Notes: generated from the sequence alone by a model not told the origin. 64,000 nucleotides of DNA from Fimbriimonadales bacterium (GCA_026129745.1 JAHCHL010000005.1:62001-126000), one strand, 5' to 3'; positions 27,521 to 35,830 are shown, numbered from the stretch's first letter. Numbers and translations: made by a program.

Positions 27521-27976
27521 CTAAACGTCGACGCGAGTCGGCGAGTCGTACGAATCCGGCGGAACGCTGAAAACCGGCGTCCGTGCGTCGCCACGTGGAA
27601 TGTCCCAAGCGCTGTTGTCGGGATCTGCTTGATTTAACTCCGGCGATTGAGTCAATAACTGAACAACCGTGCTCAGCAAAACGGCCGCAGAAATGGCGCC
27701 GATCAGCGCAGGCCGCCAGGCCGCCAACTGACGCCGAAGACGCTCGCCCGTCAATCGAACAAACAGATTGGGAGTGAAATCGGTGGACACAATCGGAGCC
27801 GACGCCGCATTCCTCAATGCCTCGCGAGACTTGTGCAAGCTGACGTCGAAAGCGCGGCATGATTCGCAGGATGCTAAATGCTCATCCTGTTTCCTGACAA
27901 CCGACTCACTCAAACTCCTATCGAGCGAAGCAAGGCGGTTGCTGCGGAATCGCCGGCAGTCGCGAGGCAATTTCAT
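27521..27976 (-). CDS. Zinc-finger (ZAS-type) anti-sigma factor
   Basis: The 151-residue protein has His33-x3-Cys37-x2-Cys40 (HLASCESC), the ZAS zinc motif that clamps ECF sigma factors, and one membrane helix at about residues 89-108. A short extracytoplasmic tail follows. It begins 3 nt after the sigma factor stop, the standard arrangement of an ECF sigma with its cognate inhibitor. Release would follow a redox or proteolytic signal; the M50 protease at 20.0 kb is a conceivable but untested partner. Confidence 0.88.
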   Translation of the reverse strand: MKLPRDCRRFRSNRLASLDRSLSESVVRKQDEHLASCESCRAFDVSLHKSREALRNAASAPIVSTDFTPNLFVRLTGERLRRQLAAWRPALIGAISAAVLLSTVVQLLTQSPELNQADPDNSAWDIPRGDARTPVFSVPPDSYDSPTRVDV

Positions 27977-27979
27977 TGC

Positions 27980-28540
27980 TTATCCCAACTCGTTAGCCGA
28001 AACCCAAAGGGCCCGAAATCTCTCCCTTGCTGTGTGAAGTCGCGAGCGAACCGTACCCACAGGAACGTTCATCGCTTGCGCGACCTCCTCATAGCTCAAT
28101 TGCTCCATCTCTCGCAAGACCAAGGTCGTCCTCAAATCGGCAGGCAGTTTAGCCAAAAGCTTCTCCACCAAAACCTTGTTCTCGATCGACCCGGATGGCG
28201 CCTTGTCCCAAGGCTCCATCGGCGACGGCTCAGCCTTCTTCAACCGCAAGCGGTCGACACAAAGCCGTACGCAAATCCGATAGATGAAACTCCCGAATGC
28301 CCGATCGTCCCGAAGACGGTGAAGCTCGCGAAACGCCTTCAGAAAAGACTCCTGAGCGACATCCTCAGCCTCGATCGGATCTCTCAGTATATTGGCCGCC
28401 GTCCGGATCAGCCTAACCCTGTGCCGGTCGATTAAATCCCGGAGGGCATTATCGTCGCCATGACGCGTGCGGAGAACCAGTTGAGCCTCTTCGGCCCTAA
28501 TGTCTCCGAGCGCCGCCTGTTGTGCGCGAAGATTGAACAT
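27980..28540 (-). CDS. ECF-type RNA polymerase sigma factor
   Basis: The 186-residue protein has region 2 at about residues 20-90 (DLIDRHRVRLIRTAANIL, EAEDVAQESFLKAF, FGSFIYRICVRLCVDRLR) and region 4 at about 130-178 (LPADLRTTLVLREMEQLSYEEVAQAM, VGTVRSRLHTARE). It heads a unit with its anti-sigma factor and four further genes. Two palindromes abut just upstream of its start (28548-28571). Confidence 0.93.
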   Translation of the reverse strand: MFNLRAQQAALGDIRAEEAQLVLRTRHGDDNALRDLIDRHRVRLIRTAANILRDPIEAEDVAQESFLKAFRELHRLRDDRAFGSFIYRICVRLCVDRLRLKKAEPSPMEPWDKAPSGSIENKVLVEKLLAKLPADLRTTLVLREMEQLSYEEVAQAMNVPVGTVRSRLHTARERFRALWVSANELG

Positions 28541-28547
28541 CAGCTTT

Positions 28548-28571
28548 TACCTAGGTAGGGGCTTTAGCCCC
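28548..28571. promoter_or_regulatory. Two abutting palindromes before the ECF sigma gene
   Basis: TACCTAGGTA (28548-28557) is a perfect 10-bp palindrome, and GGGGCTTTAGCCCC (28558-28571) a perfect 5-bp stem with a TTTA loop. They lie 7-31 nt before the sigma start, in the leader or promoter. They could be an operator or an RNA structure that limits translation, as no Shine-Dalgarno is present. Confidence 0.45.
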
Positions 28572-28635
28572 AGCGAACAATATACACCGATTTGTCGGCT
28601 TTTTGGCCCGAATCGTTCGAGAAACTTGCGAGGTT

Positions 28636-29928
28636 TCACCCCGACGACCCCACAATACGGTAATCCCGCAAGGTTCTGACCCGCCAATATATCCACGCAA
28701 TCGCGCAGCAGGCAGCCCCGCCCGACCAAATCGCAAACCGCTCCCCGGTGAATCTTGCCAGCGCGCCGGCCTCGAAATCCCCAAGCTGCGGACCCGAAAT
28801 CTGAAAGAGCTGACCAAAAGCCGTCATCCGCCCCCGCATCTCATCAGGCGTCGCAAGCTGCCGAACGGTCTGGCGCAAAATCGTGCTCACCGTATCCGAT
28901 GCGCCAGTACCCGCCAGCAAGATCATCGACACCGGTAACCAAGAGCTGAACGCGAACGCCACGGTAAACAGGCCATAAGCGAACACCGCTAAAATGATCC
29001 CACGCCCGGGTCGCGAAGGCACCACGCGAAACGCCATCACAACCGACGCGAGCAAGGACCCAACAGCGATCGATGACGCCAACAATCCAAATGCGGTCTC
29101 CGACTCGACCTTCCCCGTGATCATCAACAGGTTTACAACGACGAACGGCAAAAGCGCATCCGCAGAAGAAAAGAACGTCGCCCAAAAATCGAGCACCATG
29201 CAGTTGCGAACAACCGCCGTCTTCCGAACGAAACGATAACCCTCGACGACGAACGGAAACGCCTCACGAACGCGACGAATCCGCTTGTCCTCACCGTTCG
29301 ACCAATCAGGCCTGCAAGCGGGCAGCAAATACAACGCCAATATAATAGGAATGAACGACAAAGCGTTGATCAAATAAACAACCGCGACACCGTCGAGACT
29401 CAACGCAAACAACCCAGCGTTCGAAATCCAAAACGCGAACGTCAAAACAATAGGACCCAAAACGTCGCTAAGCCTCCATGTCACGCTGTTGATCGTTACC
29501 GCACTCGGCAAATGCTCGATCGGAACGAGTGTCGGAACCATCGCACCGCGAGACGGACCGTCGAACGCGCGAATCGCGCCCCACAATGCGACGATTGCAT
29601 AGATCTCCCAAAGCGTGATCGTTCCTTGTATCGTCGCGAAAGCAAGATACACGCTGACCACGGCGAGCATCACTTGAACGAACAACAGAACTCTCCGCCT
29701 ATCCGTTTGATCCGCAACAACCCCCCCAACCAAACTTAGCAGAAGCATCGGAGTTACTCTCGCAATCGCAATCCCGCCCACGCTCAGCGGATCGCCCGTC
29801 ATTTGCTTGACTTGCCACATGATCGCCCATGTCTGCGCGACGTTTCCAATCTGAGAAATCAAATTGCCCGCGATAAAAATGCGATAGTTGCGGGATCGCA
29901 GCGCAGGCAAACGGTCGAGAAGAGGCAC
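28636..29928 (-). CDS. MFS transporter (MFS_3/EntS-like exporter)
   Basis: The 430-residue protein has about 12 membrane helices. The intracellular loop motif between helices 2 and 3 reads GGVVADQTDRRRVLL, and the helix-5 region contains the NSVTWRLSDVLGP segment typical of MFS_3 exporters of siderophores or drugs. The start is GTG at 29928. It is divergent from apt with 46 nt between starts. A C7 run lies at 29721-29727. The substrate is unknown. Confidence 0.88.
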   Translation of the reverse strand: MPLLDRLPALRSRNYRIFIAGNLISQIGNVAQTWAIMWQVKQMTGDPLSVGGIAIARVTPMLLLSLVGGVVADQTDRRRVLLFVQVMLAVVSVYLAFATIQGTITLWEIYAIVALWGAIRAFDGPSRGAMVPTLVPIEHLPSAVTINSVTWRLSDVLGPIVLTFAFWISNAGLFALSLDGVAVVYLINALSFIPIILALYLLPACRPDWSNGEDKRIRRVREAFPFVVEGYRFVRKTAVVRNCMVLDFWATFFSSADALLPFVVVNLLMITGKVESETAFGLLASSIAVGSLLASVVMAFRVVPSRPGRGIILAVFAYGLFTVAFAFSSWLPVSMILLAGTGASDTVSTILRQTVRQLATPDEMRGRMTAFGQLFQISGPQLGDFEAGALARFTGERFAIWSGGAACCAIAWIYWRVRTLRDYRIVGSSG

Positions 29929-29960
29929 GGGAATTCATTCTGCCCGATAATCGCCACGGG

Positions 29961-29966
29961 TATATT
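29961..29966 (+). promoter_or_regulatory. -10 element TATATT, leaderless-type, for apt
   Basis: TATATT ends 8 nt before the ATG at 29975. No ribosome site fits between. Confidence 0.5.
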
Positions 29967-29974
29967 CCTCCGCC

Positions 29975-30496
29975 ATGGCAGAGCTGAAGGCAGCATCCCT
30001 CATTCGCGACGTTCCCGACTTCCCAAAACCAGGAATCGTCTTCAAAGACATCACTCCGGTCTTACAACATCCGGAAGCGTTTCATGAAGTCGTCGACAAA
30101 CTGACCGACATCGTTGCGCGCCATGACCCGACAGCGATCATGGGAATCGAATCTCGAGGATTCATCTTCGGAGCGCCGATGGCGCTCAAACTGAACCTAC
30201 CGCTCGTCGTCGCACGAAAACTCGGCAAACTGCCATACGACCGAATCACAGAAGAGTACTCGCTCGAATACGGAACCAACACAATCGAAATACATTCGGA
30301 CGCGCTGAAAAAAGCCGACCGCGTCGCAATCGTCGACGATCTCCTTGCAACCGGAGGAACCGCACTCGCATGCGCGAGACTGACTGAAAAACTCGATGCC
30401 GAAGTCTGCGTCTTCGCGTTCATGGTCGAACTTTCGTTCCTCCCAGGCCGCCACGCACTCAGAGGCTACAACATCGGCACCCTTATTGAATACTGA
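29975..30496 (+). CDS. apt: Adenine phosphoribosyltransferase
   Basis: The 173-residue type I phosphoribosyltransferase converts adenine and PRPP to AMP in purine salvage. The PRPP loop VAIVDDLLATGGTA is at residues 117-130. FPKPGIVFKDITP, GIESRGFIFGAPMA and ARKLGKLPY are standard Apt landmarks. The length is normal. After its stop the sequence loses the local base bias until the end of the Fic gene. Confidence 0.97.
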   Translation: MAELKAASLIRDVPDFPKPGIVFKDITPVLQHPEAFHEVVDKLTDIVARHDPTAIMGIESRGFIFGAPMALKLNLPLVVARKLGKLPYDRITEEYSLEYGTNTIEIHSDALKKADRVAIVDDLLATGGTALACARLTEKLDAEVCVFAFMVELSFLPGRHALRGYNIGTLIEY

Positions 30497-30891
30497 CGAT
30501 TAATAAACGGCCTTAATCCCACTTGATCAAATCGAATCTGCGCGAATAACGGGCAACTCAATGCAAGGTCTGTCTGCGAAAGGTCTCCTGGCGCTTGGGA
30601 ATGCAATGGATGTGTTGAGTCGATCGCGGTGTAAGAGCAAGGTTCAATCGGCAACAAAGCGATAGCATCGCAAAATGGAAAAGTCATCGGAATCGGTGTG
30701 AGATTGAATCTCAAGTCACGTTGACCATCCGTTGGCAAACGTGAGTCTGTGGCTCCGCTTCACGATGCGCCTTGACCGCGTGTGCCAAATGCCTTCCAGT
30801 TGCCTGCACCATCGCACTTCCAGCGGTTCGACTCCTCGGGGAGGCCGCTTGCCGAACCCACGACCTCGGAAAGCCATAAGCGACAATACTT
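30497..30891. other. 395-bp stretch without a recognisable gene, upstream of the Fic gene
   Basis: Short frames occur on both strands but none has a family motif, a plausible start or the codon pattern of the neighbours. The C/A excess of the flanking plus strand is weak here. I see no clear hairpin, tRNA or repeat. It looks like the non-coding flank of an acquired segment. Confidence 0.5.
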
Positions 30892-30933
30892 CATTTATCG
30901 CTCACAAATCAAGGGTATAATGAGCGATAAATG
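30892..30933 (+). promoter_or_regulatory. Perfect inverted-repeat operator over the Fic promoter and start codon
   Basis: CATTTATCGCTCA (30892-30904) and TGAGCGATAAATG (30921-30933) are perfect 13-bp inverted repeats with a 16-nt spacer. The right arm begins at the last base of the -10 box TATAAT (30916-30921) and ends in the ATG start (30931-30933). A further TATCGCTCA lies at 30941-30949 inside the coding region. A protein bound here would block transcription, so autoregulation by the winged-helix end of the Fic protein is likely. Confidence 0.75.
30916..30921 (+). promoter_or_regulatory. Consensus -10 box TATAAT, leaderless-type, for the Fic gene
   Basis: A perfect TATAAT ends 9 nt before the ATG. 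The best -35 is TTTATC (30894-30899), 16 nt upstream and inside the left operator arm. Confidence 0.65.
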
Positions 30934-32040
30934 CGGAACATATCGCTCACGACTTGGAACTGGCAGCAGCCCGATTGGCCCCACTTCACCTACGAAGCCC
31001 GCCGCTTCGAAAGCCAAGAAGCGAGCTTCATGAAGCAAGGGGGCACTCTCATCGGTGCGTTCAAGCACCTTCAGCCGATTCAGGAGAATGAGCTATTGGC
31101 CGAAACCGCCACAAGTGAAGCGATGACGACCTCGGCTATTGAGGGAGAAGTGCTCGACCGCCAAAGCGTCCGATCTTCCATCTTGCGCCAACTCGGAATC
31201 GAGACCGAACCTCGGCACGTGGGACCGCGTGAGGAAGGTATCGCAAAGATGATGCTCGGCCTCATTCTCGGCAGTAAAGTCGCCCTAACCCAAGAAAGGC
31301 TCTGCGAGTGGCATGAATTAATCATGAAAGGCCGATCCGATCTGCAAGTTATCGGCGGTTATCGAACGCACGAGGAGCCAATGCAAATCGTCTCCGGGCC
31401 AATCGGAAATGAAATTGTTCACTTCGAAGCGCCTCCGTCTGCGCGCGTCCATCTCGAAATGAAGCGATTCTTCGAATGGTTCAATCAATCCGAACGGCAG
31501 CTCCCCCCCCTTGCACGTTCAGGCATCGCCCACCTGCACTTCGAGAGCATTCACCCATTTGAGGACGGAAACGGCAGAATCGGTCGGGCCATCTCAGAAA
31601 TCGCGCTCGCCCAAGGCCTCGGGCAACGCAGCCTAACAATGCTTGCGACTGAAATCGAGTCCCGCAAAAAAGAGTACTACGCAGAGTTGGAGCGCGCAAG
31701 CCGAACCCTTGAAGCGACCGAATGGCTGGAGTGGTTCGCTGATGTTGTCTTAGCAGCACAGCGAAGAACGATCGATTGGATCGAATTCGTGATCGCCAAG
31801 ACTCGAATGATGGATCGTGTTCGCGACAGCATAAACGAGCGCCAAGAAAAGGCGTTGCTGCGAATGCTGCGCGAAGGACCCGCCGGCTTTGCCGGAGGCC
31901 TGTCAGCGGGGAACTACCAAGCCATCACCGGAACATCGCCAGCGACAGCACGAAGGGACTTATTGCAGTTGGTGAATCTTGGTGCGCTACGAAAGACAGG
32001 TACGCGAAAGGGCACAAGATACTGGCTCAAGTTGCATTGA
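30931..32040 (+). CDS. Fic-domain AMPylase with N-terminal DUF4172 and C-terminal winged helix
   Basis: The 369-residue protein has an N-terminal DUF4172-type segment (WNWQQPDWPHFTYE), the class II inhibitory motif T67-x3-E71-G72, the Fic active site HPFEDGNGRIGR (His208-Arg219) and a C-terminal winged helix (about residues 295-369, TSPATARRDLLQLVNLGALRK). Fic enzymes transfer AMP to hydroxyls of target proteins, and the inhibitory helix keeps them off. All catalytic residues are present, so it should be active. The start matches the family N-terminus. Balanced base use, unlike both neighbours, suggests acquisition. A C8 run (31503-31510) encodes Pro-Pro. Confidence 0.93.
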   Translation: MRNISLTTWNWQQPDWPHFTYEARRFESQEASFMKQGGTLIGAFKHLQPIQENELLAETATSEAMTTSAIEGEVLDRQSVRSSILRQLGIETEPRHVGPREEGIAKMMLGLILGSKVALTQERLCEWHELIMKGRSDLQVIGGYRTHEEPMQIVSGPIGNEIVHFEAPPSARVHLEMKRFFEWFNQSERQLPPLARSGIAHLHFESIHPFEDGNGRIGRAISEIALAQGLGQRSLTMLATEIESRKKEYYAELERASRTLEATEWLEWFADVVLAAQRRTIDWIEFVIAKTRMMDRVRDSINERQEKALLRMLREGPAGFAGGLSAGNYQAITGTSPATARRDLLQLVNLGALRKTGTRKGTRYWLKLH

Positions 32041-32063
32041 CCGCCCCTGCGCACCAGAGTCGC

Positions 32064-33296
32064 TCACTCCGACCTCAAAGCGACAATCGGATCCATCCGC
32101 GAAGCGCTCCAAGCAGGATAAATCCCAAACACAATCCCAACGAACGCTGAAAACGCCAGCGCCATCATCGCAGAAAACAGCGGAAACGCGACGTTGAACC
32201 CCTGGCCCGGGCCAAGCAGATTCATCTGGGCTGTCGAAAGCGATACCACCTGCCCGATCATCCAGCCGATCATCATCCCAATAGCCCCCCCCGCAAGCGA
32301 CAGCACCGCCGACTCGACGAGAAACTGAGTCAGAATCGCCGGGCGCTTCGCACCCACAGCCTTCCTCAATCCGATCTCACGCGTGCGCTCCGTCACGCTC
32401 ACAAGCATGATGTTCATGATGCCAATCCCGCCGACCAACAATGAAAGCGCGGCGATCGCACCCAATATCGCGCCTGCGACTCCAATAATCCCCCCCATCA
32501 CGTTCAGAATCGACTCCCGCGAATCGATCCGATAAATCGGACGATTGTTCGATCGCTGCATCATGATCTGCCAAACCTCGTCCATAGTCTGGTCGACCGT
32601 ATAACCGTCCTTCGGACGCATCATGATCATCATCAAATTGTCCCCGCCCATCCACTTGTCCTGTGCAGTTGAAAGCGGAATCATCACATCGCGCTTAGAC
32701 GACTGCCCGAACATCTCGATGGTCTTCAACACGCCGACGACCTCAAGCGTGATTCCCTTCAAGCTGACGCGCTTGCCAAGAGGCTCTTCATTCGGGAAGA
32801 GTCGCTCCGCAATCTCCTTTCCAATCAAGGCGACGTTGTTGCGAAACCGAACGTCGTTCTCGTCGATCATTCGGCCGGACTCGACTTCGAAACGGTTCAA
32901 AGCCATGAAATTCGCGTCGATGGCGTTGACTTCCGCATCCGTCACTTCCCGATCGCCATAGCGAATAGACTGCCCCTGAAACTGATTGAAACCGCTCGCG
33001 ATATCGATCGTCCGTGCTCGCGCCGTCAGAAAGTCGATGTCCGACATCCGTAAACCCTCGATCCCCCCCGTCGTCTGGCCACGAAACCGCTGACCGGGAC
33101 TGTACATGATGAAAATCGTGTCGACACCGATCTTCTTGAACTCAGTATCCAAATACTGCCGAAATCCCTCAGATAGCATCACAATCAGCGTCACACTCAT
33201 AACGCCGATGATCACGCCGAGCATGGTCAGAAACGCCCGCAGCTTGTGCAAGCGCAGCATGTCTAATGCAATCAGAAAAGATTGCGTTAGATTCAT
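32064..33296 (-). CDS. MacB/LolC-type ABC transporter permease
   Basis: The 410-residue protein has one N-terminal membrane helix (LRAFLTMLGVIIGVMSVTLIV), a large periplasmic MacB_PCD domain and three C-terminal helices of the FtsX fold (IGIMNIMLVSVTERTREIGLRKAVGA is the coupling segment). Unlike MacB, it carries no ATPase domain. It overlaps the upstream fusion-protein gene by 1 nt (TAATG). A separate ATPase subunit is needed but is not in the window. C-runs lie at 32285-32292, 32490-32496 and 33063-33069. Confidence 0.9.
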   Translation of the reverse strand: MNLTQSFLIALDMLRLHKLRAFLTMLGVIIGVMSVTLIVMLSEGFRQYLDTEFKKIGVDTIFIMYSPGQRFRGQTTGGIEGLRMSDIDFLTARARTIDIASGFNQFQGQSIRYGDREVTDAEVNAIDANFMALNRFEVESGRMIDENDVRFRNNVALIGKEIAERLFPNEEPLGKRVSLKGITLEVVGVLKTIEMFGQSSKRDVMIPLSTAQDKWMGGDNLMMIMMRPKDGYTVDQTMDEVWQIMMQRSNNRPIYRIDSRESILNVMGGIIGVAGAILGAIAALSLLVGGIGIMNIMLVSVTERTREIGLRKAVGAKRPAILTQFLVESAVLSLAGGAIGMMIGWMIGQVVSLSTAQMNLLGPGQGFNVAFPLFSAMMALAFSAFVGIVFGIYPAWSASRMDPIVALRSE

Positions 33297-34930
33297 TAAC
33301 CTTCGCCCGGGCCTCCGCCCATCATGCCTTGCCTTGGCGGCCCGGAATACTCAGGCTTGACAATCGCCTCACCTTCCTCGACGCCGGACAGCACCTCGAC
33401 ATACGCAACGCTCATCGCGCCAACTTGAATCCTTCGCTTCTCAGGCTCGATCCGTTTGCCTTTCGCATCGCGCTTCTCGATCAAAACAAATCGTCCTTCG
33501 CTGTCGGAACCCAAATACTCGATCCCAATGCGCAACACATTCTTCTTGTCCACCGCTTTCATGCTGCACTTTGCCGACATGCCGGGCTTGATCCGTGGAT
33601 CCGCCTCATCGATCTGAACCTCGACCTTGTACTTCACGACACCAGCCTGCATCGCAGCACCGGCAGCGACCTCGCTCGATGGCGCAATCCTCTTGATCGC
33701 CCCAGTCAGCTTCGTATCCGGCAGCGCATCGACTTGAATCTCCGCATCCATCCCTTCTTCCAGCTTTGCGACATCGATTTCATTCACTTCCAAATCGACT
33801 TGCAGCGCAGAAAGATCGCCGATCTCGACAATCGAAGTGCCCGTCGAAAAGCTGCTCAGCGCCGCCACCAATTCTCCCTCCTCGACAAACCGCTTCGTCA
33901 CGACGCCGCTCATCGGCGCACGAATCTCCGTCTCCCCAAGTTGCCGCTGTGTGTCGGCAAGTGCAGAACGAATCTGATCCGCCTGCGCAGCAGCCTGCCG
34001 ATAAGACGCACGCTCCTGATCGACACGCGCAAGATTCGCTTTCGCTTGTTCATACGTTGCCTTCGCTTCAAGATAAATCTGCTCTTTGTTCAAATCCAAT
34101 TTCGAACGCGTCAGCGCTGCATCCAATGCACTCTTCGCCTCACGAACAGCGTTCTCCGCGCTCGAACTCTCCGCGCGATGCTTGTCGTCGAGCTTGCCCA
34201 TCTCCTCGCGCGCACGCATCAATGCTGCCTCCGATGCCGAAAGTTGCGATCGCGCAGCATCCACTTCTCGTTGAGATACATAACCCTGCTGCAGCAGCGC
34301 AGTCTTTCGATCCAATTCACGCTTATCGTTCTCAAACTGCGTCGTCGCAGTCAATAGCGTTGACTCCACGCGAACACGCTCCTGCGGATGGGTAATGTCA
34401 CGCAAAGTGTTCTGATTCCTAACCGCATTTTCATAAGCTAATCGCGCCTGCTCGGTCTGACTTCTGCTCAGCTCCGGCTGATTCTTCCATTCGCGCTCAG
34501 CCTGAATAAACCGCTGCTCCGCTTGAACCAACTGGGTCCTAAGTTCTTTCTCCGAAAGCTGGACACTGAGTCCCGCTCGCTGCTGACCGCTGACCGCTGC
34601 GCGCAATTGCGCCATCGACTGATCGACTTGAAAGCGAATCTCCTGCGGATCGATAACCGCGATCAAATCGCCCCGCTGAACTCGATCCCCTTCACGAACT
34701 GCCAATCGCATCAACCGGCCCGAAACACGGCTCTTAACTTCCACCTTCTGAGCAGCCTGGATCGTTCCGCTCTCGACAACGACGACAGAAACCTCCCCGC
34801 GCTCGACTTTTCCAGCTTGATCGCCAGTGTCGACTTTTGCGCGAGTCCGCGCCTGAACACACTGCAATCCCATAAAGAGCAACGCGCCGGTTATGGCTAA
34901 AGCGATGGTGATGAATAGGCAAGTCCGCAT
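33296..34930 (-). CDS. MacA/HlyD-type periplasmic membrane-fusion protein
   Basis: The 544-residue protein has an N-terminal signal anchor (LFITIALAITGALLFMGLQ), a lipoyl half-motif (VEVKSRVSGRLMRLAVREGDRVQRGDLI), and an unusually long alpha-hairpin at about residues 100-320. The second lipoyl half (IRAPMSGVVTKRFVEEGELV) and beta-barrel domains follow, ending in a Gly-rich tail. It links an inner-membrane permease to an outer-membrane channel. It is about 170 residues longer than E. coli MacA, mainly in the coiled coil. It is divergent from tRNA-Arg. Confidence 0.92.
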   Translation of the reverse strand: MRTCLFITIALAITGALLFMGLQCVQARTRAKVDTGDQAGKVERGEVSVVVVESGTIQAAQKVEVKSRVSGRLMRLAVREGDRVQRGDLIAVIDPQEIRFQVDQSMAQLRAAVSGQQRAGLSVQLSEKELRTQLVQAEQRFIQAEREWKNQPELSRSQTEQARLAYENAVRNQNTLRDITHPQERVRVESTLLTATTQFENDKRELDRKTALLQQGYVSQREVDAARSQLSASEAALMRAREEMGKLDDKHRAESSSAENAVREAKSALDAALTRSKLDLNKEQIYLEAKATYEQAKANLARVDQERASYRQAAAQADQIRSALADTQRQLGETEIRAPMSGVVTKRFVEEGELVAALSSFSTGTSIVEIGDLSALQVDLEVNEIDVAKLEEGMDAEIQVDALPDTKLTGAIKRIAPSSEVAAGAAMQAGVVKYKVEVQIDEADPRIKPGMSAKCSMKAVDKKNVLRIGIEYLGSDSEGRFVLIEKRDAKGKRIEPEKRRIQVGAMSVAYVEVLSGVEEGEAIVKPEYSGPPRQGMMGGGPGEG

Positions 34931-35027
34931 GGCAGAAGGTCCAGTTTACTGAACTCACGGCTATCGTCATGTACACGCTGCACCCCGAAGGCCGAAAGTC
35001 CCGCGCTATGCCATACTTTTTTCGGTT

Positions 35028-35103
35028 GCGCCCGTAGCTCAGCGGATAGAGCGCCTCCCTCCGGAGGAGGAAGTCGGGGGTTCGAATCCCTTCGGGCGCG
35101 CCA
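35028..35103 (+). tRNA. tRNA-Arg (anticodon CCG), CCA encoded
   Basis: The cloverleaf folds fully: acceptor GCGCCCG (35028-35034) with CGGGCGC (35093-35099), D-stem GCTC/GAGC, anticodon stem CCTCC/GGAGG with loop CTCCGGA (anticodon 35061-35063), and T-arm with TTCGAAT loop. The 3' CCA (35101-35103) is encoded. The lipB start codon follows 11 nt later. Confidence 0.97.
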
Positions 35104-35114
35104 ATGCGAACAAT

Positions 35115-35795
35115 TTGCGATCTGCGCTCCACATCGACCTTGGCCGAATGGAATATTCGGCATGCTGGGAATTGCAAAAGCAACTCGCCAAACTCCGCGC
35201 GATGAACGAAATTCCCGACACGCTTCTTTTCGTCGAACACGACCCCGTCTATTCGCTCGGAGCCAACTTTCATCAATCCAATCTCCTCTACGATAACGAG
35301 TTCTACGAATCACAAGGAATCTCGATTCAACTCACCGACCGCGGAGGCGACATTACCTATCACGGACCAAACCAACTCGTGATCTATCCGATCTTCAACC
35401 TCAAAGACCACGGCTCAGATCTCCACAAATGGCTCCGCGACCTCGAACAAGCGACGATCGAAACAGTCGCAGCTTTCGGACTTAGCGGAACGCGATTCCC
35501 GCCAAACACCGGCGTTTGGATCGACGACAGAAAGATCGCAGCCATCGGAATCAAAGTCTCAAAATGGGTCAACACCCACGGAATCGCGCTCAACTGCGAC
35601 AACGATCTCACCCCCTTCAAATGGATCGTACCGTGCGGAATCGACGACTACGGGGTCACCTCCCTCACCGAATCGGCAGGAAGAGAAGTTACGACCAAAC
35701 AAGCGATGCCGCACGCCGTCGCCGCATTCGATAACACCTTCGACCTGAAACTGGAAAAAGCCGAATTGCAGCAATTAGCGCCCCTCGCGCGTTAA
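35115..35795 (+). CDS. lipB: Lipoyl(octanoyl)transferase
   Basis: The 226-residue protein moves octanoate from octanoyl-ACP to lipoyl domains. Motifs are RGGDITYHGPNQLVIYP (from residue 76), the catalytic Lys140 in RKIAAIGIKV, THGIALN and the catalytic Cys174 in VPCGIDDYGVTSL. A TTG start at 35115 keeps the first strand and helix (ALHIDLGRMEYSACWELQ) that all LipB proteins have; the next Met at 35148 would remove them. It begins 11 nt after the encoded CCA of tRNA-Arg, so no ribosome site fits outside the tRNA. Confidence 0.93.
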   Translation: MRSALHIDLGRMEYSACWELQKQLAKLRAMNEIPDTLLFVEHDPVYSLGANFHQSNLLYDNEFYESQGISIQLTDRGGDITYHGPNQLVIYPIFNLKDHGSDLHKWLRDLEQATIETVAAFGLSGTRFPPNTGVWIDDRKIAAIGIKVSKWVNTHGIALNCDNDLTPFKWIVPCGIDDYGVTSLTESAGREVTTKQAMPHAVAAFDNTFDLKLEKAELQQLAPLAR

Positions 35796-35830
35796 TGAAA
35801 TAACGTCGACCGACCAAGGATAACAAGCAA

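Noticed and set aside
30466..30738. Possible 90-codon minus-strand gene between apt and fic
   Set aside because: It overlaps the end of apt, has no ribosome site or known motif, and no support from composition.
30732..30920. Possible 62-codon plus-strand gene just before fic, as an antitoxin candidate
   Set aside because: The frame would run through the fic promoter and operator, and the peptide is Arg/Pro/Ser-rich without a fold-like pattern. The Fic protein already carries an internal inhibitory motif.
33266..34357. A 363-codon plus-strand frame inside the fusion-protein gene
   Set aside because: It is antisense to a clear HlyD/MacA protein and has low-complexity His/Arg/Leu composition.
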